Shown in pieces: positions 23,401 to 35,639 of a stretch of DNA of 64,000 nucleotides. How positions within the stretch are numbered: position 1 is the stretch's first letter; the number at the start of each line of letters is the position of its first letter. Position numbers and translations under genes: made by a program. This DNA is from Cheiracanthium punctorium (Eukaryota > Arthropoda > Arachnida > Araneae > Cheiracanthiidae), in the NCBI GenBank assembly GCA_038373885.1, contig JAWZYV010015832.1:35744-99743 (forward strand), given 5' to 3'. Below the pieces are notes generated by a model that worked only from the letters and a program-made list of their open reading frames with translations, searched no databases and was not told where the DNA came from.

Positions 23401-23409
23401 TCAAACGTT

Positions 23410-26400
23410 ATTTAATGTAGTTTTAAGTAGTAATTGTGTTACTAATTCAAGTACGAACTCATGATTAATTTGTTTGTTATGATACACATTTACATAAAGA
23501 AAATAGATGCATATAATTTGAAGGAAAAACAAAGTAGCGCTTACTCTCATGATTCACGATTGCTTATTTTAGTTTCACAAGTGGATATTTAATATACTTT
23601 AAAATAACTAAATACACAAATAAGAAAGACATTTTTTAATGAATATTTCATCTACGTAGTCGTATTTCCTACGTTATTTTAAACAATTCAAGATTAATCT
23701 TTAACAAATGATGTATTAAAGCGCATTTCAGTGTTTTCGGGATATCCTGTATATTGGAGAAAATTGATAAAATACGCTCTATAGCGCGATCCCCGAATTA
23801 ATTATTCTTTAATAAAGACATTTCATGTAGTATATATTATTCTTTTGTCGCTTTCTCAATCGAGCTTAGGAATTAGAAAGCATAATGAACGCTTGTACAA
23901 AATATTAACTACATTTGAAGTTTCTGTATAAACGGGCAAAAATCAATAATTTATAATTTACTGTATTTCTGCACTGTACCAGATGTAAGTCTTAATCACA
24001 TAATCAAGGCATATATAACTGATAAATAACATTTTCAACTGGCAAAATTAAATTGTCTAAATAGTATCACAACATCATGCTTATTTACAAGAATAAAAAC
24101 TACTCAAGTAATACGATTTCTGATTAAAATAATTTATTTATTAATAACACATGAGTAATTATTCACTAAACATGATTTACATACACATTTTTAGAATTTC
24201 TAAATACATTATAAGCGTTCACTTACCTTTACATTCAGAGCAAAATGTTCGAATTTTAGGATAAATTTTCATGAAAAAAAATGGTGCAAGATTCACAAAA
24301 CGATTACCTACATCTAAAGTTCTTTAGTACGACAAAAGTATAAAAAATTGTTTTAAAATAATAAAAGAATATAACATTTATAATACTTAGAATAATAAAA
24401 TAGAATACTGTAACTGGGGAAAACAGGCCTCAATGATAAACTCATTTTTACCGATGGCAACTCATAAGCAGGCCCGTTGATTAGCGATGGCCCCGATTAA
24501 AGTAGTTTTATTTCAAAGCACTGGTAGAGAGTATGACGTGGTTGTCATATATTTTGAATTAATAGAGATTTCGGTTTACTATTGTAAATTTAATACTTTT
24601 AATCATTTTTTAAATCTACGGATTTTTTTTCAAGATCTTTTCTTTCTGTTTAAAATGAGTTACTTTGGATTTGTGCTTTATTCTTTCGAGGTGACAGTTC
24701 AAGTTCGATTCTATCTGTTTTAAAATTAGCTTTCCTTAAATTTTTTCAAGCTTTAACGCCAAGTAATCCTAGGTGTCAGTGTCTGTATTGCTTTCTCGTG
24801 TTAGCGATTCTGAGTTTAAATATACTCCTTGCGTTATCGCCAACTTGGCTTCAGTGATTTTTGGGTTCTTGTTGCAGACTTCGACTATTACAGTTATCTT
24901 GCTCCTCATTTTGTAATTTTTGTCAACTACCAGCTTTCCAAATGTAATAGATTTTCGTTTTTTAAATAAATTCCTATAAATAGAAACTTGACTTTTACAA
25001 AAAGCCACGTTCCAAGTTTATCAATTGCTTTTACGAAATAATAGTAAAAAATCTGTACGATTAAGTTTTTTGCTAATTTTTTATTTCAAAGTTCACACCA
25101 ACTGCTTTGTAGAAGTAGGCTACTACTCTGTAATTCTTCTGATCAAAATTCTGATTTTGTCTCCTTTTTAAATCTAAAAACTTACTTTATATTTAATTTT
25201 CTTAAATATTAAGTAATTAAAGCAAAAATGGATCTGAAAGATATACTGAATCGATTTCTTAAATATATAGAGAATTCAAACTTTATTTAATTAATGAAGT
25301 ATGTATAGGTAACAACTTTTCAATTTTTTTTATCACGAGGATTTGACATTAACTATCAAAATTATTAAGCTAGTTGTTTTAATACGTTGAACCCATTCAA
25401 GGCGATCTTGGCTCATATTTCTAGTTTTCCATTTCCTTTCAAACTTCTTAATTCAGTATTATAAATTAATTCAGCATTTTTTAGGTCTATTAAGCTATAT
25501 CTATGTTATTCAACACTAAATTAAACTAGAAATAAGGGTCTTTAGGAGATAGTATCGCATTTTAAAACGAACTTATTTATATTGGAATCAAAATATTATT
25601 ATTCTCTAAGGGTATTTTATTTTTTTCATATTAAGTAAATATTTAAGAAAGTAACTGTCTTAAATTCAACTTATTTATATAAAAAAAATATGATTCCTGT
25701 AAAATACTTACTTCACAAATTACTTCACAAATGTTGCGATTAGAATTCATTTTCATGGAAGCAGTTATAAGTTTATATTGAAATTCTAACTCCTTTTACG
25801 TAACCCTATTACTTCAGATAAATTTAACTTTAAAATACTTTTATGAACTTAGTTACATTTATTTTGTCCAGTAAAACGTTTAGCATTATACACTTTCGCG
25901 GTTAATGTTATATCTATTCATAAATATCGCTGTATGGCATATATTTAATGAGTCATTGCTTTTGATAAAAGTTTTGAAGTAATGGACAACATAATTGTTT
26001 AAATGATATATTACTGTAATTTGTTTTGTCATCAAACATATACCATGCGAGTTAGCTAATTTTGCTTTCGAAGTGAACTACCGTCAAGCATCAAGCAATT
26101 TGCAACTTCATAAAGGATAAGCAACTTAAGCGATGGGTTTCACTACGCATGCTCACATAACGCTAAGGTAGCGAATTTTACAAGAAGTTCAAAAAGATTT
26201 GCTATATGGATTGAAGCTATTACCTTCTTCTCTCGTAAACTAGTTTCATTCATACATAAATTTGCTAAGAAACCGTATGTGACAGACTAAGAAAAAGAAC
26301 AATTGGAATTAAAGATATTTTAACTATAAACTAATTGCTAACCTTTACCAAAACTCAAACTAACAGCAGTGATTTTAATAATTAAAATATGCCACATCGT

Positions 26401-27190
26401 TACTGAGAAAACAAGGAGGGAAACAAAGTATATCACGTCATAGAAGGGGACAAGTACCAATCCATATTAATAACGTTAGAAATTATCGTTTTCAGTTTTG
26501 GGTATTGCAAGGAGGTTTAAGATTAACACGAAGCACTTCAAAATGTTTCCAAAAAGTCAGGTACTTCAGTACACTTAATAGTGTACAGTTTCTGATTATG
26601 TGTTTTAAAACGCATCTTCAACATACGAAGTACCAACAAAAAATGAATACTAATCGGACTGTTTTATCTTTCTTTCTAAAACAAGGTCTGAATACCCAAG
26701 AAAATAAGCAGAGAAAGAAAACATTCATTAAAATACTTTTCTCTTGGTATTTCTAATAATTTTTTTTTTTCTTCTTCTCATACATTTTAATGCATCTTCC
26801 ATGTCTGTTCAGCTAAATATGAGTATTTTTCACGAAGCGAAGGAGGCTGTGTTCAGAAGTTGCGCCGGAGAAGCAGCATTTTTCAAAGTAATGTGCCTCC
26901 CGTATCCTATAACAGCGTCCTTAAAAACAATTTTCTTGTCACTTGAACCGCAAGAGTAGATGCGTAAAAGGTCGGGAAAAATATGCAAGTGGTGTATTTT
27001 TCCTCCACGCGAGGTCTTCCAGTTCCTAACACTGGCTGATGAGTTATGGAGGCGGGGGATAAAAAAAGAACCACATGCATAAGGAAAGAAAAGTGTTTTG
27101 TTGATTAATATTTATCAAGGAAAAGAAAGAAAAAGGGTCAAAGGTATTTATCTTTTTTTAACCTTTGTATCACGTGTTGCATATCTGCAA
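23410..27190. other. AT-rich DNA, nothing assignable
   Basis: Short frames at 24487-24723, 24769-25008 and 26505-26959 show biased composition and no family features. A small balanced patch at 26820-27060 could be low-copy host DNA. Confidence 0.5.
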
Positions 27191-27198
27191 CATACCAA

Positions 27199-27716
27199 TT
27201 AACCCTTTGAGGCGCAACCCTTTCCAAAAGCTGAAAAAAGGGCAGCCGTTGCCATCGCTCGACTTAACTACCAGCAAGATGGCGGACGATCGAAACGTTC
27301 ATCGCGTGCCACAGATCTAGAGACCCCTTTTTTGACGACAGATGGCTGTGCGGGCACAGACAGCTGTCGTCAAAAAAGGGTCTCTCGGTCTGTGGCACGC
27401 GATGAACGTTCTGATCGTCCGCCATCTTGCGGGTAGTTAAGTCGAGCGATGGCAACGGCTGCCCTTTTTTCAGCATTGGGCAGTCTGTCCAGCTGTTCTC
27501 GCATTCTTCCATTTTTCAGCAGATGTCGGTGCTGTTAAAAATAATCGTGACCATTTTTTACGGGAAATGACGTGCTTAAAATTAAAGGATTCTCGTGGAG
27601 CTATGTCACCTGCAACTATTTTGATAGAAATCAAATCTATTCTTCGTGACTGACAACAGTCAAAACGTCAGAGTTGGTTGTTCCCAGAGCGGGAACACTG
27701 CGCGTTAAAGGGTTAA
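27199..27716 (+). mobile_element. Palindromic piggyBac-type MITE, copy 2
   Basis: Perfect TTAA flanks (27199-27202, 27713-27716) and intact CCCTTT / AAAGGG ends. Both arms and the subterminal GTTCCC-N5-GGGAAC palindrome are present. The loop between arms reads GATGGCTGTGCGGGCAC. Frames inside it are repeat translations. Confidence 0.93.
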
Positions 27717-27719
27717 AGC

Positions 27720-29150
27720 TGTATAAATCGCTCATAGTATATTAAAAAATATTTGAATTACTGTTTTTTCTAGAATAATGTGAACATGAAATAATTAAAA
27801 AATATGTGAAAAGTTTGTAATATTTAATTAATAGTGTAACACGAAACTGTATTTCTTCCTACAGTAGTTGCACTGTTGGTTATTGCAACACTTACAGTGT
27901 TTATTAGAAGGTCAACTTTTCAAAAATATCAATGATTTTGTAAAAAATTCTCCTCTTAAACTGTCACAAACACATCGGTAACACTTTGGTATGCCACAAA
28001 TATATTTTCATGTAATGGTGAACTCTACAAAAATACATTTTGGTCAATAAATTTTACATGAATTGCATAACTGGAAAACAAAAACTTTCAGTATGTTTAT
28101 ACTATTTCTGCACATTGTAGCAAAATAATAATTATTATTTTCAATTGTTGAGATTTAAAGGGCTAGTGTTTTATAAATTGGGGGGAGGGGGTGTGGGTGG
28201 GGATGGAGGATAGTTTTATTTAAAATGTTTTCTAATATCATTAGTCTTTGATGCCTTTGAAGAACAATTAATCGTAAATTGCATTAGTCCTCAATTTTTT
28301 GTATAGACGAACTTGATGAATTGGTTTTGAAACCCCTATTAAAACAGGCCAATAATCTGTAAGGTAAATGCACTCGTGTTTACAAAAACTACAGGAGTGT
28401 CGAAAGATAGAAAATATAGAAAGATAGAAAGATAAAAGCAGCTTTGGCATGCGAATAACAGATTTCATGCTAAGGCGTACACTTATAGGACAAAAAGCAC
28501 CCTTTGAACTGTCCTGCTAATTGGAAAAATAGAGAAGGCTATAGATTCATATTTTACAAGTAATTAGAAATATTATATTGTAGTCTTCAATCTATAAGTA
28601 TTCCACTGAAAATCACTACTGATATGATTAATTCAGCTTATTAGCCGTGGATTAAGAAAAAAGTGTCCTCTAACAGGGATTGATCCTTCATTGCAAAAAC
28701 ACGACGGCAGGGATTCCTTGTCCGTACTGTTGCTTTTTTATAACGAAGAGAGCAAATATGTTAGGCAAATAAGACAGTATACTTTTTGTCTTTGTAGTCT
28801 CAGATTAATCAGGGATTTTAGTCTTTAATTTTCACTTTCAAATACTTCATAAAAGTTAAAATGATATTATAGAACATTTTGAAGAACCTAGCCTCTCAGG
28901 GAACGCCCCCCCCCCCCCTGCGCATGACAGCATTGGATTCTCATAATGTATTTTAATGGGAAAAACCGATTTTCAACATTAAAAAAAAAGTATTAAATTC
29001 AAGTTTTTGGATGATTGTAACGGGTTGAAGTTAGTTAACTGAACCTTCGACTTTGATTTTCGAGTGGCATTTTATGGTTTGAAGTGATTAAAGATAATTA
29101 AAACTGATGTTTCCAATACGCTTTTACTGGGTTGAGAACAATAGGAGTGA
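27720..29150. other. AT-rich DNA with homopolymer tracts
   Basis: It contains a G-rich tract near 28182-28210 and a poly-C run near 28906-28918. No gene or repeat boundary was recognised. Confidence 0.5.
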
Positions 29151-29419
29151 AATCGGAAAATCTGCGCAGAAATGATGCGCAGACGTCATCTGAGTTACAG
29201 ACGTCATTGATACGTCGCGTAGAAATGCTCAGTTGACTTCAGGTCAGTTGATCATTTAAGAGACGATCTACAAATTTAAATGACTCATGCAGTCTTTTGC
29301 TCTGGTTCAAAAACACTGATGCCAGTCGCAAACTTGACTGATCAGAGTATACTTCCTTTCCAATAGCGGGTTGTTGCCATCCAGACATTGGCCACTACTA
29401 AGGCCGAAAGTGTTGACTA

Positions 29420-29560
29420 TTTTATTACGGGAGCACTCAGTAGACAGATAACGTTACCCCCAAAGAAACAGCCAAGCCCTAACCGGGATACGAACCAAGC
29501 CCAACGTACAGTCTGATTGCTGAATAATGAGATTTTGAAGTAAAGCCCGATGCTGACTGA
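29420..29560 (-). mobile_element. Possible SINE head
   Basis: On the minus strand a box-B-like GGTTCGTATCC with flanking CCCGG sits at about 29484-29496. It is preceded by GACTGTACGTTGGGCTT. No clear box A, tail or target duplication was found. Confidence 0.28.
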
Positions 29561-30009
29561 CGCTGCGTCTGACGTGACTATAGGGGGTAAGAGGGCATTC
29601 TTCTCGCAAATATTGCCACATTTTAATGACCAGTAGGAATCCACCAACAAAAGATTAACGCGTTATACCACAAACCCCGTCCTCACACAATGGAGAGAGC
29701 AACGGAACCTTTTTTCCCCGCACGTCTATTCCAATACATTGATTGCCCGGTTGTGCGAGAAGAACGAAGTTATGAGAGCCGGACTTAATACCCCAGTAAC
29801 AGCAGCTACATGAAATATGATTTATAGATTGAAGTTATTCATTTCATTTGGGATATTCCCCATTGGTTAATCAGTTAGTCCATACTGCAGTGTCTAGTAC
29901 TCATGATTGTTCCTGAATAGTTTCATTTTTTACTACCTTCAGTGCGATCATGTCATGGTGTTCATAGATATATCGCAAAAATGTTAAGAAAATACCTTGC
30001 AGTACACAA

Positions 30010-30305
30010 TTTATATAGATTTTAGATATTTCGCGTTACTCTGTAGTAAATATATTTGAAATTTTAGTGAATGAATGAATAATATTCTCGTATAAGTAAT
30101 AACATGTTTTAGTACTTTGAATAAAAAATATTTAATAGTAAAGATATCCTTGTATTATAGTTTTACTACCCATACATGGAAAAATATTTTTAATTCATAA
30201 TACTAAAACATATGATTTCTCACTCGAGAATATTATTCATATATTCATGAAGGTAACAAATGTATTTAGTATAAAATACTGTGAAATATCTACAATATAT
30301 AATAT
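30010..30305. repeat. AT-rich foldback palindrome, arms ~130 bp
   Basis: Left-arm landmarks in order are TAGATATTTCGCGTTACT, GTAAATATATTT, GAATAATATTCTCG and ATGTTTTAGTA. They recur inverted on the right as TACTAAAACAT, CGAGAATATTATTC, AAATGTATTTAGT and GTGAAATATCTA. Identity is roughly three quarters by eye. No terminal motif or target duplication was recognised. Confidence 0.65.
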
Positions 30306-31243
30306 GGTCATAGAATATAAATTTCAAGTATTTCATTTTTTATACATTATTTCTCATGTATTCAGCAAATTAGATTACATCACTTTAACGACAGAGAAAA
30401 GTAAAAATAAGTTATTTTAGAAATAGTGTCCTATGTTTCATTATAAATAAAAAGATTACCTTGTATGGTGCAAATTGAGATTTATTCTTTGAAATTGAGT
30501 TATCGTGGAAAAAAAAAAATCTAAGTGTCTCATTTTAATACTTTCTATTTCTACATGGTAAATTTTTGGATGCAAATTTATAATAATTAGATTTTTCAAA
30601 CGTATTTGAAACACTCACACAAAAAAGAAAGGAATCAAGCAAAATAAACTACTAAAACTAATTCAGAAAATTCCACGTTCAAAAGCGCTTTTTATAAAGA
30701 AAAAGATTACATAAAATGTTGTGCATAAAAAAATTGCTGTCTGAAAATGACATAGACATAGCGAGCGTCACTTCTATTAAATGTCATAAAATTTATTTAA
30801 AAAAAACAGGAAATGTTTTGCAAATAACAGCAAGCGGCAACGTTAACAAATGCATTTTTCTCGAGACATAATGGGTCGTAATTTTTAAACGTCATGTTAA
30901 CAAAGACATTTACACATGACTCTACCGACGGCGGCAGACGTTTCTTTTTCTTCTTTATTTTTTGTCGTTTCGCTATTTATTTTAATATTTCATTTTTACG
31001 CGTTTTCTTTTAAAAAGCAAACATTCTTCGATAAAAGAAATTTTTGACGTGCGTGTAAAGTTGTTACGTCGCAAAAAACTTATACAAACCACGGATTTAG
31101 ATTTCTGATACTTCCGGTGTTCGATATATATGGTATATCGATATCGATATAAATAAAATTAGACTTTTGTCTCTACATTTCTTGGAATTCAAACATTTTG
31201 CCATTTCTATCCGTTTCAAGCATCTGGGAATCCGGTGCGACCC

Positions 31244-32158
31244 TCAAAAAAAAAGTTTGTCTGTCTGTCATTCTGTCGTTCTGTCATTCTGACCGTAAAG
31301 CTTTTTTTGTTCAAGCATCACGTAAAAACGACTGAAGCGAATAATATGAAATTGGGTGTCATGATAGGTGGTCACTCAACTTAAAACAGGCGTCGAATTT
31401 TTAAAAAAATCTTGATTGGATTTTCAGATTTTGCGAAAATCGTTTCAAAGTGCGTAAATTTGTGTTCGAGCATCACGTAAAAACGACTGAAGCGAATGGT
31501 ATGAAATTGGGTATCATGATAGGTGGTCACTCAACTTAAAACATAGGCGTCGAAATTTTTAAAAATCTTGATTGGATTTTGAGATTTTGCGAAAATCCTT
31601 TCAAACTGCGTAAATGTGTGTTCGAGCATCAGGTAATAACGACTAATACGAATGATACGAAATTTGGTGATATGATAGGTAGTTGCTAATCTTAATTTAT
31701 AGGCGTTGAGAATTTTTAAAATATTTTGATTACATTTTGAGATTTTGTGAAAATCGTTTTAAAATGCTGAAATTTTGTTCCAGCATCACGAAATAAAGAC
31801 TTCAGGGAATGAAACGAAATATGGTGACATGATAGGTTGTCACTCAACTTAAATTCTGGGCTGCCAATTTTTCAAAAATGTTGATTAGATTTTGAGATGT
31901 TGCAAAAATTATTTCAATAAGCGGAAATATTCGTTCGCGCATCACATAAATACGACTAAAGCGAATGAAATGATATTACTTAGTTACTCTCTAACCTGCA
32001 ATATTTTAACAATACATAAAAATTATAACTTCGTTTTCTTTAGTTTTGGCAGTATACTACATCCATTCTGTGTACTCCTACAATGCTGACGAAAGTTCTT
32101 GCTTTTTGGAAATTTGCATTGAGTATACTAACCCGTCAACGACGGGCACTTCAGCTAG
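31244..32158 (+). mobile_element. Helitron 3' end with internal tandem repeats
   Basis: The right terminus is a perfect hairpin CCCGTC-AAC-GACGGG (32132-32146) followed by CACTTCAG, CTAG and T, a classic Helitron 3' end. The left limit at the TC of 31244 is a guess. The interior is a ~156 bp tandem array preceded by a (CTGT)n-like tract (TCTGTCTGTCATTCTGTCG). No replication protein is encoded. Confidence 0.65.
31309..31975 (+). repeat. ~156 bp tandem array, 4-5 units
   Basis: Units start at 31309, 31464, 31620, 31777 and 31933 with GTTCGAGCATCACGTAAAAA and carry ATGATAGGTGGTCACTCAAC and GATTTTGCGAAAATCG. Spacing is 155-157 bp. Divergence rises towards the right end. Confidence 0.88.
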
Positions 32159-32979
32159 TACAGCTATAATGAAATGAAACACTCAATTTTTCTTGTTAAA
32201 TTTAAATTTTTATTCACGTGCGTGCTTCGATAGCTCAGAACTCATTGTTAACAAATTTGTTCATTGTTTGGGGAGGGGATATTTAAAATCTCAAGAAATT
32301 TCTCATTAATACTAATTTATTTTATGTATCTTCACAGGATGGTTCAAAATGTTTTCCAAATTTTGTACGAATAAGAATTTTTTCTGAAAGTTTTTTATCG
32401 TTAGCACATATTGCTATCATATTGATAGTGTTAGTTTTTAAAAAAGCTACCTTATAAATTTTTAAGCCTCTAACACAATAGTCATAAAAGGTGAAATTCT
32501 TTTCGAGCTGCTGATTGAACTTTGCCTGTAAAACTACTTTCTCGTTTGTTATAGTGTTGATGCTCTGAAAGTATATTTACATTTCTGAACCTTGTCTATA
32601 TTGAGTCTACTTTTTCAAGTTCATGTTCAAAAAAAAAAAAAGTAAAGTAAAAGTAAACAAGGAACCTTTTGTTTTTGTGTTTTACAAATCAGAATAAGAA
32701 CGAAAAAATTCAGCCAAAATAAAAATAGTTTTAAATATAATCTGCTTTGTGTTGAATAACTTAGAATGAAAGGTTCTTAAACTAACTGTAAAATTTCACT
32801 CTGCCGTAGTTTTCAGTCAAAAAATTCTTCTAAAAGACGTGCCTTATTGGTAAAATGCACAATGTTTTTCATTTTATTTTGAAGAAAAAAATATTGAACG
32901 AAATATTTCTAGAGTAAAATTTATCACATAAAGTGATTAATTACAAAGTGTAATCTATTACATAAATTGGCTTGTTGTA

Positions 32980-33796
32980 CATGGTGGCCATAATTAAACT
33001 GCAAGTGTTCAAGGGGTGCTGGAGAGAAAACTACTGGGAATATTCCAGTGAAACTTGGTATCTACACGTTTCAGAACATGTGCAAGTCAAATATGCTATT
33101 AAAAAAATCGCGATTTTGACCCGATAGATGGCGCTATATCGTGTTTCAATGCTTATGGACGTCATCTATGCAAATTTTAAGCCCATCGAACAGTGTAAAA
33201 ACAAGACCATATTGAGTAATGGTCAAACATGACTCTGAATAAGAAGGAACGTGCATTGTTAGTGAAGATATTCTATCAGAATGGTAGCAATTATTCGGCT
33301 ACTCTGAAAGAATACCGGCGTATGAAACGATTAAGAAGAGGTCCAATGAGTTTCAATGAGAATAAATAATGCTTTAATTGTTTTCCAAAGCGTATTTATG
33401 AATTGTTTAATTTGTGATCTTAATTTACGTTAATTTTTGATTGCATGTTACTGTAAAAATTTAATTACTGAAGCGAACTGTATGGAATTTTGATAAACTG
33501 TAAATGATGTTTTATATTGCTTATATGCCTCTTAGAATGTCACTATGCTCTGTCTATCGGTTTTAGTAAATGTATATGCCACTGAGGAGCTTTGAAATAC
33601 GGTACAGCGCCATCTATCGGGTGAAAATGACGATTTTATTTTTTATTTTTATTTATTTATTTTTTTTTTTTTTGCGTATTTGATTGAGCAATGCGCATGT
33701 TCTGAAACGCGTAGATACCAAATTTCACTGGAATATTCTCGGTAGTTTTCTCTCCAGCACCCATTGAACACTTGCAGTTTAATTATGGCCACCCTG
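32980..33796 (+). mobile_element. Mariner-type element, internally deleted, 817 bp
   Basis: TA flanks (32978-32979, 33797-33798) enclose long inverted ends. The left GGTGGCCATAATTAAACTGC matches the right GCAGTTTAATTATGGCCACC. The inverted match extends over ~150 bp through GGAATATTCCAGTGAAA, CAGAACATG and GATAGATGGCGCT. Between them is a 46-codon fragment of the helix-turn-helix part of the transposase; the catalytic region is gone. A T-rich tract lies at 33640-33673. Confidence 0.88.
33229..33369 (+). pseudogene. Truncated mariner transposase, DUF4817 helix-turn-helix
   Basis: A 46-codon frame begins at the ATG of 33229. It contains LLVKIFYQNGSNYSATLKEY followed by RRMKRLRRGPMS. The pattern (V-K-x-F/Y-Y-x-N-x-x-N-x-S-A-x-L-x-x-Y/F-R-R) is that of the DUF4817 helix-turn-helix domain, common at the N-terminus of Tc1/mariner-type transposases in arthropods. 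There it would bind the element's inverted repeats. An intact protein would continue for ~250-300 more residues with DDE catalytic motifs, but here a stop follows and about 240 bp of non-coding DNA leads to the right inverted repeat. The start codon and domain beginning look intact, so loss was by internal deletion. It is not a host gene. Confidence 0.75.
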
Positions 33797-34492
33797 TACA
33801 TCTCTATGAACAATATTTAAGGAATAAAAAACCTAGTTCAGCGTTTTGGAGGCACCCTGTATATATGCTATTCAAGTAAATAATAGTACACAAAAACAAA
33901 TTACAAAATCAATCGTTGCTAAACACAGGCATTTTAGACCATTATAAGGTTTAGTGTTAAATGGATGTCAAATAAATGTTCTTATCCTTGAAGACTTTGT
34001 GAAAAAAATGACCAACTTCTTGACCCTTTCAAAGTAAACAAAAGCTAAATAAAAAAAAGTTCCGATATCAAAAGAACTTCTAAAGTAAAGTTATAAAAGC
34101 TTTTTAGAATTTTTTCCCGAGTGATCCTTCAGAGGTTCATATCTACTCCTTTAGCAGTTTTTTTTTTCACCTACTTTTGGATTCAGTAAGAATACTTTTA
34201 AGAAGTGTTTTGAAAAATTTTTACTGGATAAGTTTTTGTCCAACGTAGATATCTTTGGTGTATTTAAAATACAGAATAAAGGATATCGAAGTTTAAAAAA
34301 TAGCGGGATAGAAACTAAGCCTATAAACTTTAATCCTAACAACAAATTTTTATATTTTTTAATACACGTGTGATTATAAAGACTAGAGTAGCGGATTTTT
34401 ATTTTTACTTTTCTCGATGAGTGCGTATTGTGCGTACAGAGAAACATACAGGGTGTTCCATAAAGTAGATAAGCGCTCAGTTCTTCAGCTAT

Positions 34493-34660
34493 TAACCCTT
34501 TGAGGCGCAACCCTTTCCCAATGCTGAAAAAAGGGCAACCATTGCTATCGCTCAACTTAACTACCAGCAAGATGGCGGACGATCGAAACGTTCATCGCGT
34601 GCCACAGATCTAGAGACACTTTTTTGACAACAGCTGGCCGTGTGGCACAGCCATCTGCAG
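34493..34660 (+). mobile_element. Palindromic piggyBac-type MITE, copy 3 (left half only)
   Basis: TTAA (34493-34496) and CCCTTTGAGGCGCAACCC start the element, and the left arm is complete up to the apex (CAGCTGGCCGTGTGGCACAG). Then the match stops at about 34656. The right arm and right terminus are absent. It is inserted beside a mariner-type end, TACAGGGTGTTCCATAA, at 34447. Confidence 0.85.
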
Positions 34661-34739
34661 CAATATCACCAAAAAAAAAAACGGCGTGACAACCATAACA
34701 GTCACTTCAAACTTTAGTCATTTAATTTCGAGTCAAAAT

Positions 34740-34875
34740 TGCATGGTGGTTAGGACGCTTGCTTCGCACACCTTAGGTCCCGAGATCGATCCCAGTCGAC
34801 GACACGCTAGAGGGAAACAGATTAAAATAACTTGACGCTTCAGTGTAGATGTGAGAAAATAAAATGTATGGGGCG
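34740..34875 (+). mobile_element. tRNA-derived SINE fragment
   Basis: The head reads TGGTGGTTAGGACGCTTGCT ... GGTCCCGAGATCGATCCCAG. These are degenerate box A and box B of a tRNA-like promoter in correct spacing. The body, with CTTGACGCTTCAGTGTAGAT and GTGAGAAAATAAA, follows. No target duplication was found. Confidence 0.6.
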
Positions 34876-34944
34876 AGTTCGCTGACCGGCGCCGTATGTA
34901 TTTAGGCACAATTTTTTTAGGAAAACTTTTTAGAGTGTAGTAAG

Positions 34945-35110
34945 TTTGAATCAAGCTTGCTATGTCAAGCTTAATGCAAGTTGGGCAAGTGCAAACTTGA
35001 ACACTTGATTCAAGCTTGCATTAAGCTTACACGCTTGAAATAATCAAGCTTAATGCAAGTTTATTGACTTGATAAATCGAGCTTACTGGAAGATTGATGC
35101 AAATTTGCTG
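34945..35110. repeat. AAGCTTAATGCAAG motif cluster with hairpin
   Basis: AAGCTTAATGCAAG occurs at 34967-34980, inverted at 35015-35028 and direct again at 35046-35059. The first pair can form a 14 bp stem. Flanking CAAGTTTG/CTTGA words make it a local cluster. Origin unknown. Confidence 0.7.
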
Positions 35111-35382
35111 TGCTGTCTGGGGAGAAAACCTAATTTAAACACAGTGTGAACGTCCTACCAAAACATTTCATGGTTCTGGATGAGTTCGGGGAGTACATAA
35201 TTTGAACCGGTTTTCTACGTTTTAAACATGTCGGCTGCCCGGACGCATAGACGTTAGTAGAGGGTTTTTTGTTTACGTACCGTGAACGTTTAAACTGAAC
35301 GTTCACAGTTCGTACCTGGAACGTAAGTGTGCTGCTGGGGATACGTGTCAGATTTTCTTTCGAAGTACAATAAAATGAATAA

Positions 35383-35571
35383 ATGAATCAGAATTTCAAA
35401 GTGATTTCACGATTAACGGCGAATCGACTGCATGTGAAATTTAATTGGAACGAACAATCGTCACAGAAATTAAGAAATTTTCTAGAGGCATCACCTGATA
35501 CAGAAGCAGATGATAATGATGAGGATAAAAAAGTACTTTCACTGTCCGTTACACAAGCGGAGAATGTGTGA
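35383..35571 (+). CDS. Uncertain 62-codon frame, unrecognised
   Basis: This frame starts at an ATG in a low-copy, moderately balanced stretch (35110-35640). It encodes a basic first half and an acidic, serine-rich second half (EADDNDEDKKVLSLSVTQ). I recognise no domain. There is no signal peptide or membrane segment. Upstream, 35262-35330 contains an inverted pair GTGAACGTT / AACGTTCAC. Its composition looks more protein-like than most small frames here, but its length is within chance expectation for AT-rich DNA. It could be a chance frame, a decayed transposon fragment or an exon. No splice signals were convincingly seen. Confidence 0.12.
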   Translation: MNQNFKVISRLTANRLHVKFNWNEQSSQKLRNFLEASPDTEADDNDEDKKVLSLSVTQAENV

Positions 35572-35639
35572 AAATTTGAACATTCTTAGAATGTATCTAT
35601 GCAGATGACAATGCAATGGCAATGCATTACGTGCCTGGG

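Noticed and set aside
29160..29220. Two CAGACGTCAT words 24 bp apart as a CRE array
   Set aside because: Only half-matches to TGACGTCA. Two words are too few to separate from chance.
34151..34570. Longest open frame (139 codons, minus)
   Set aside because: Its start lies in the palindromic MITE and it reads through a mariner-type end and T-rich DNA. Composition is biased and no domain is visible.
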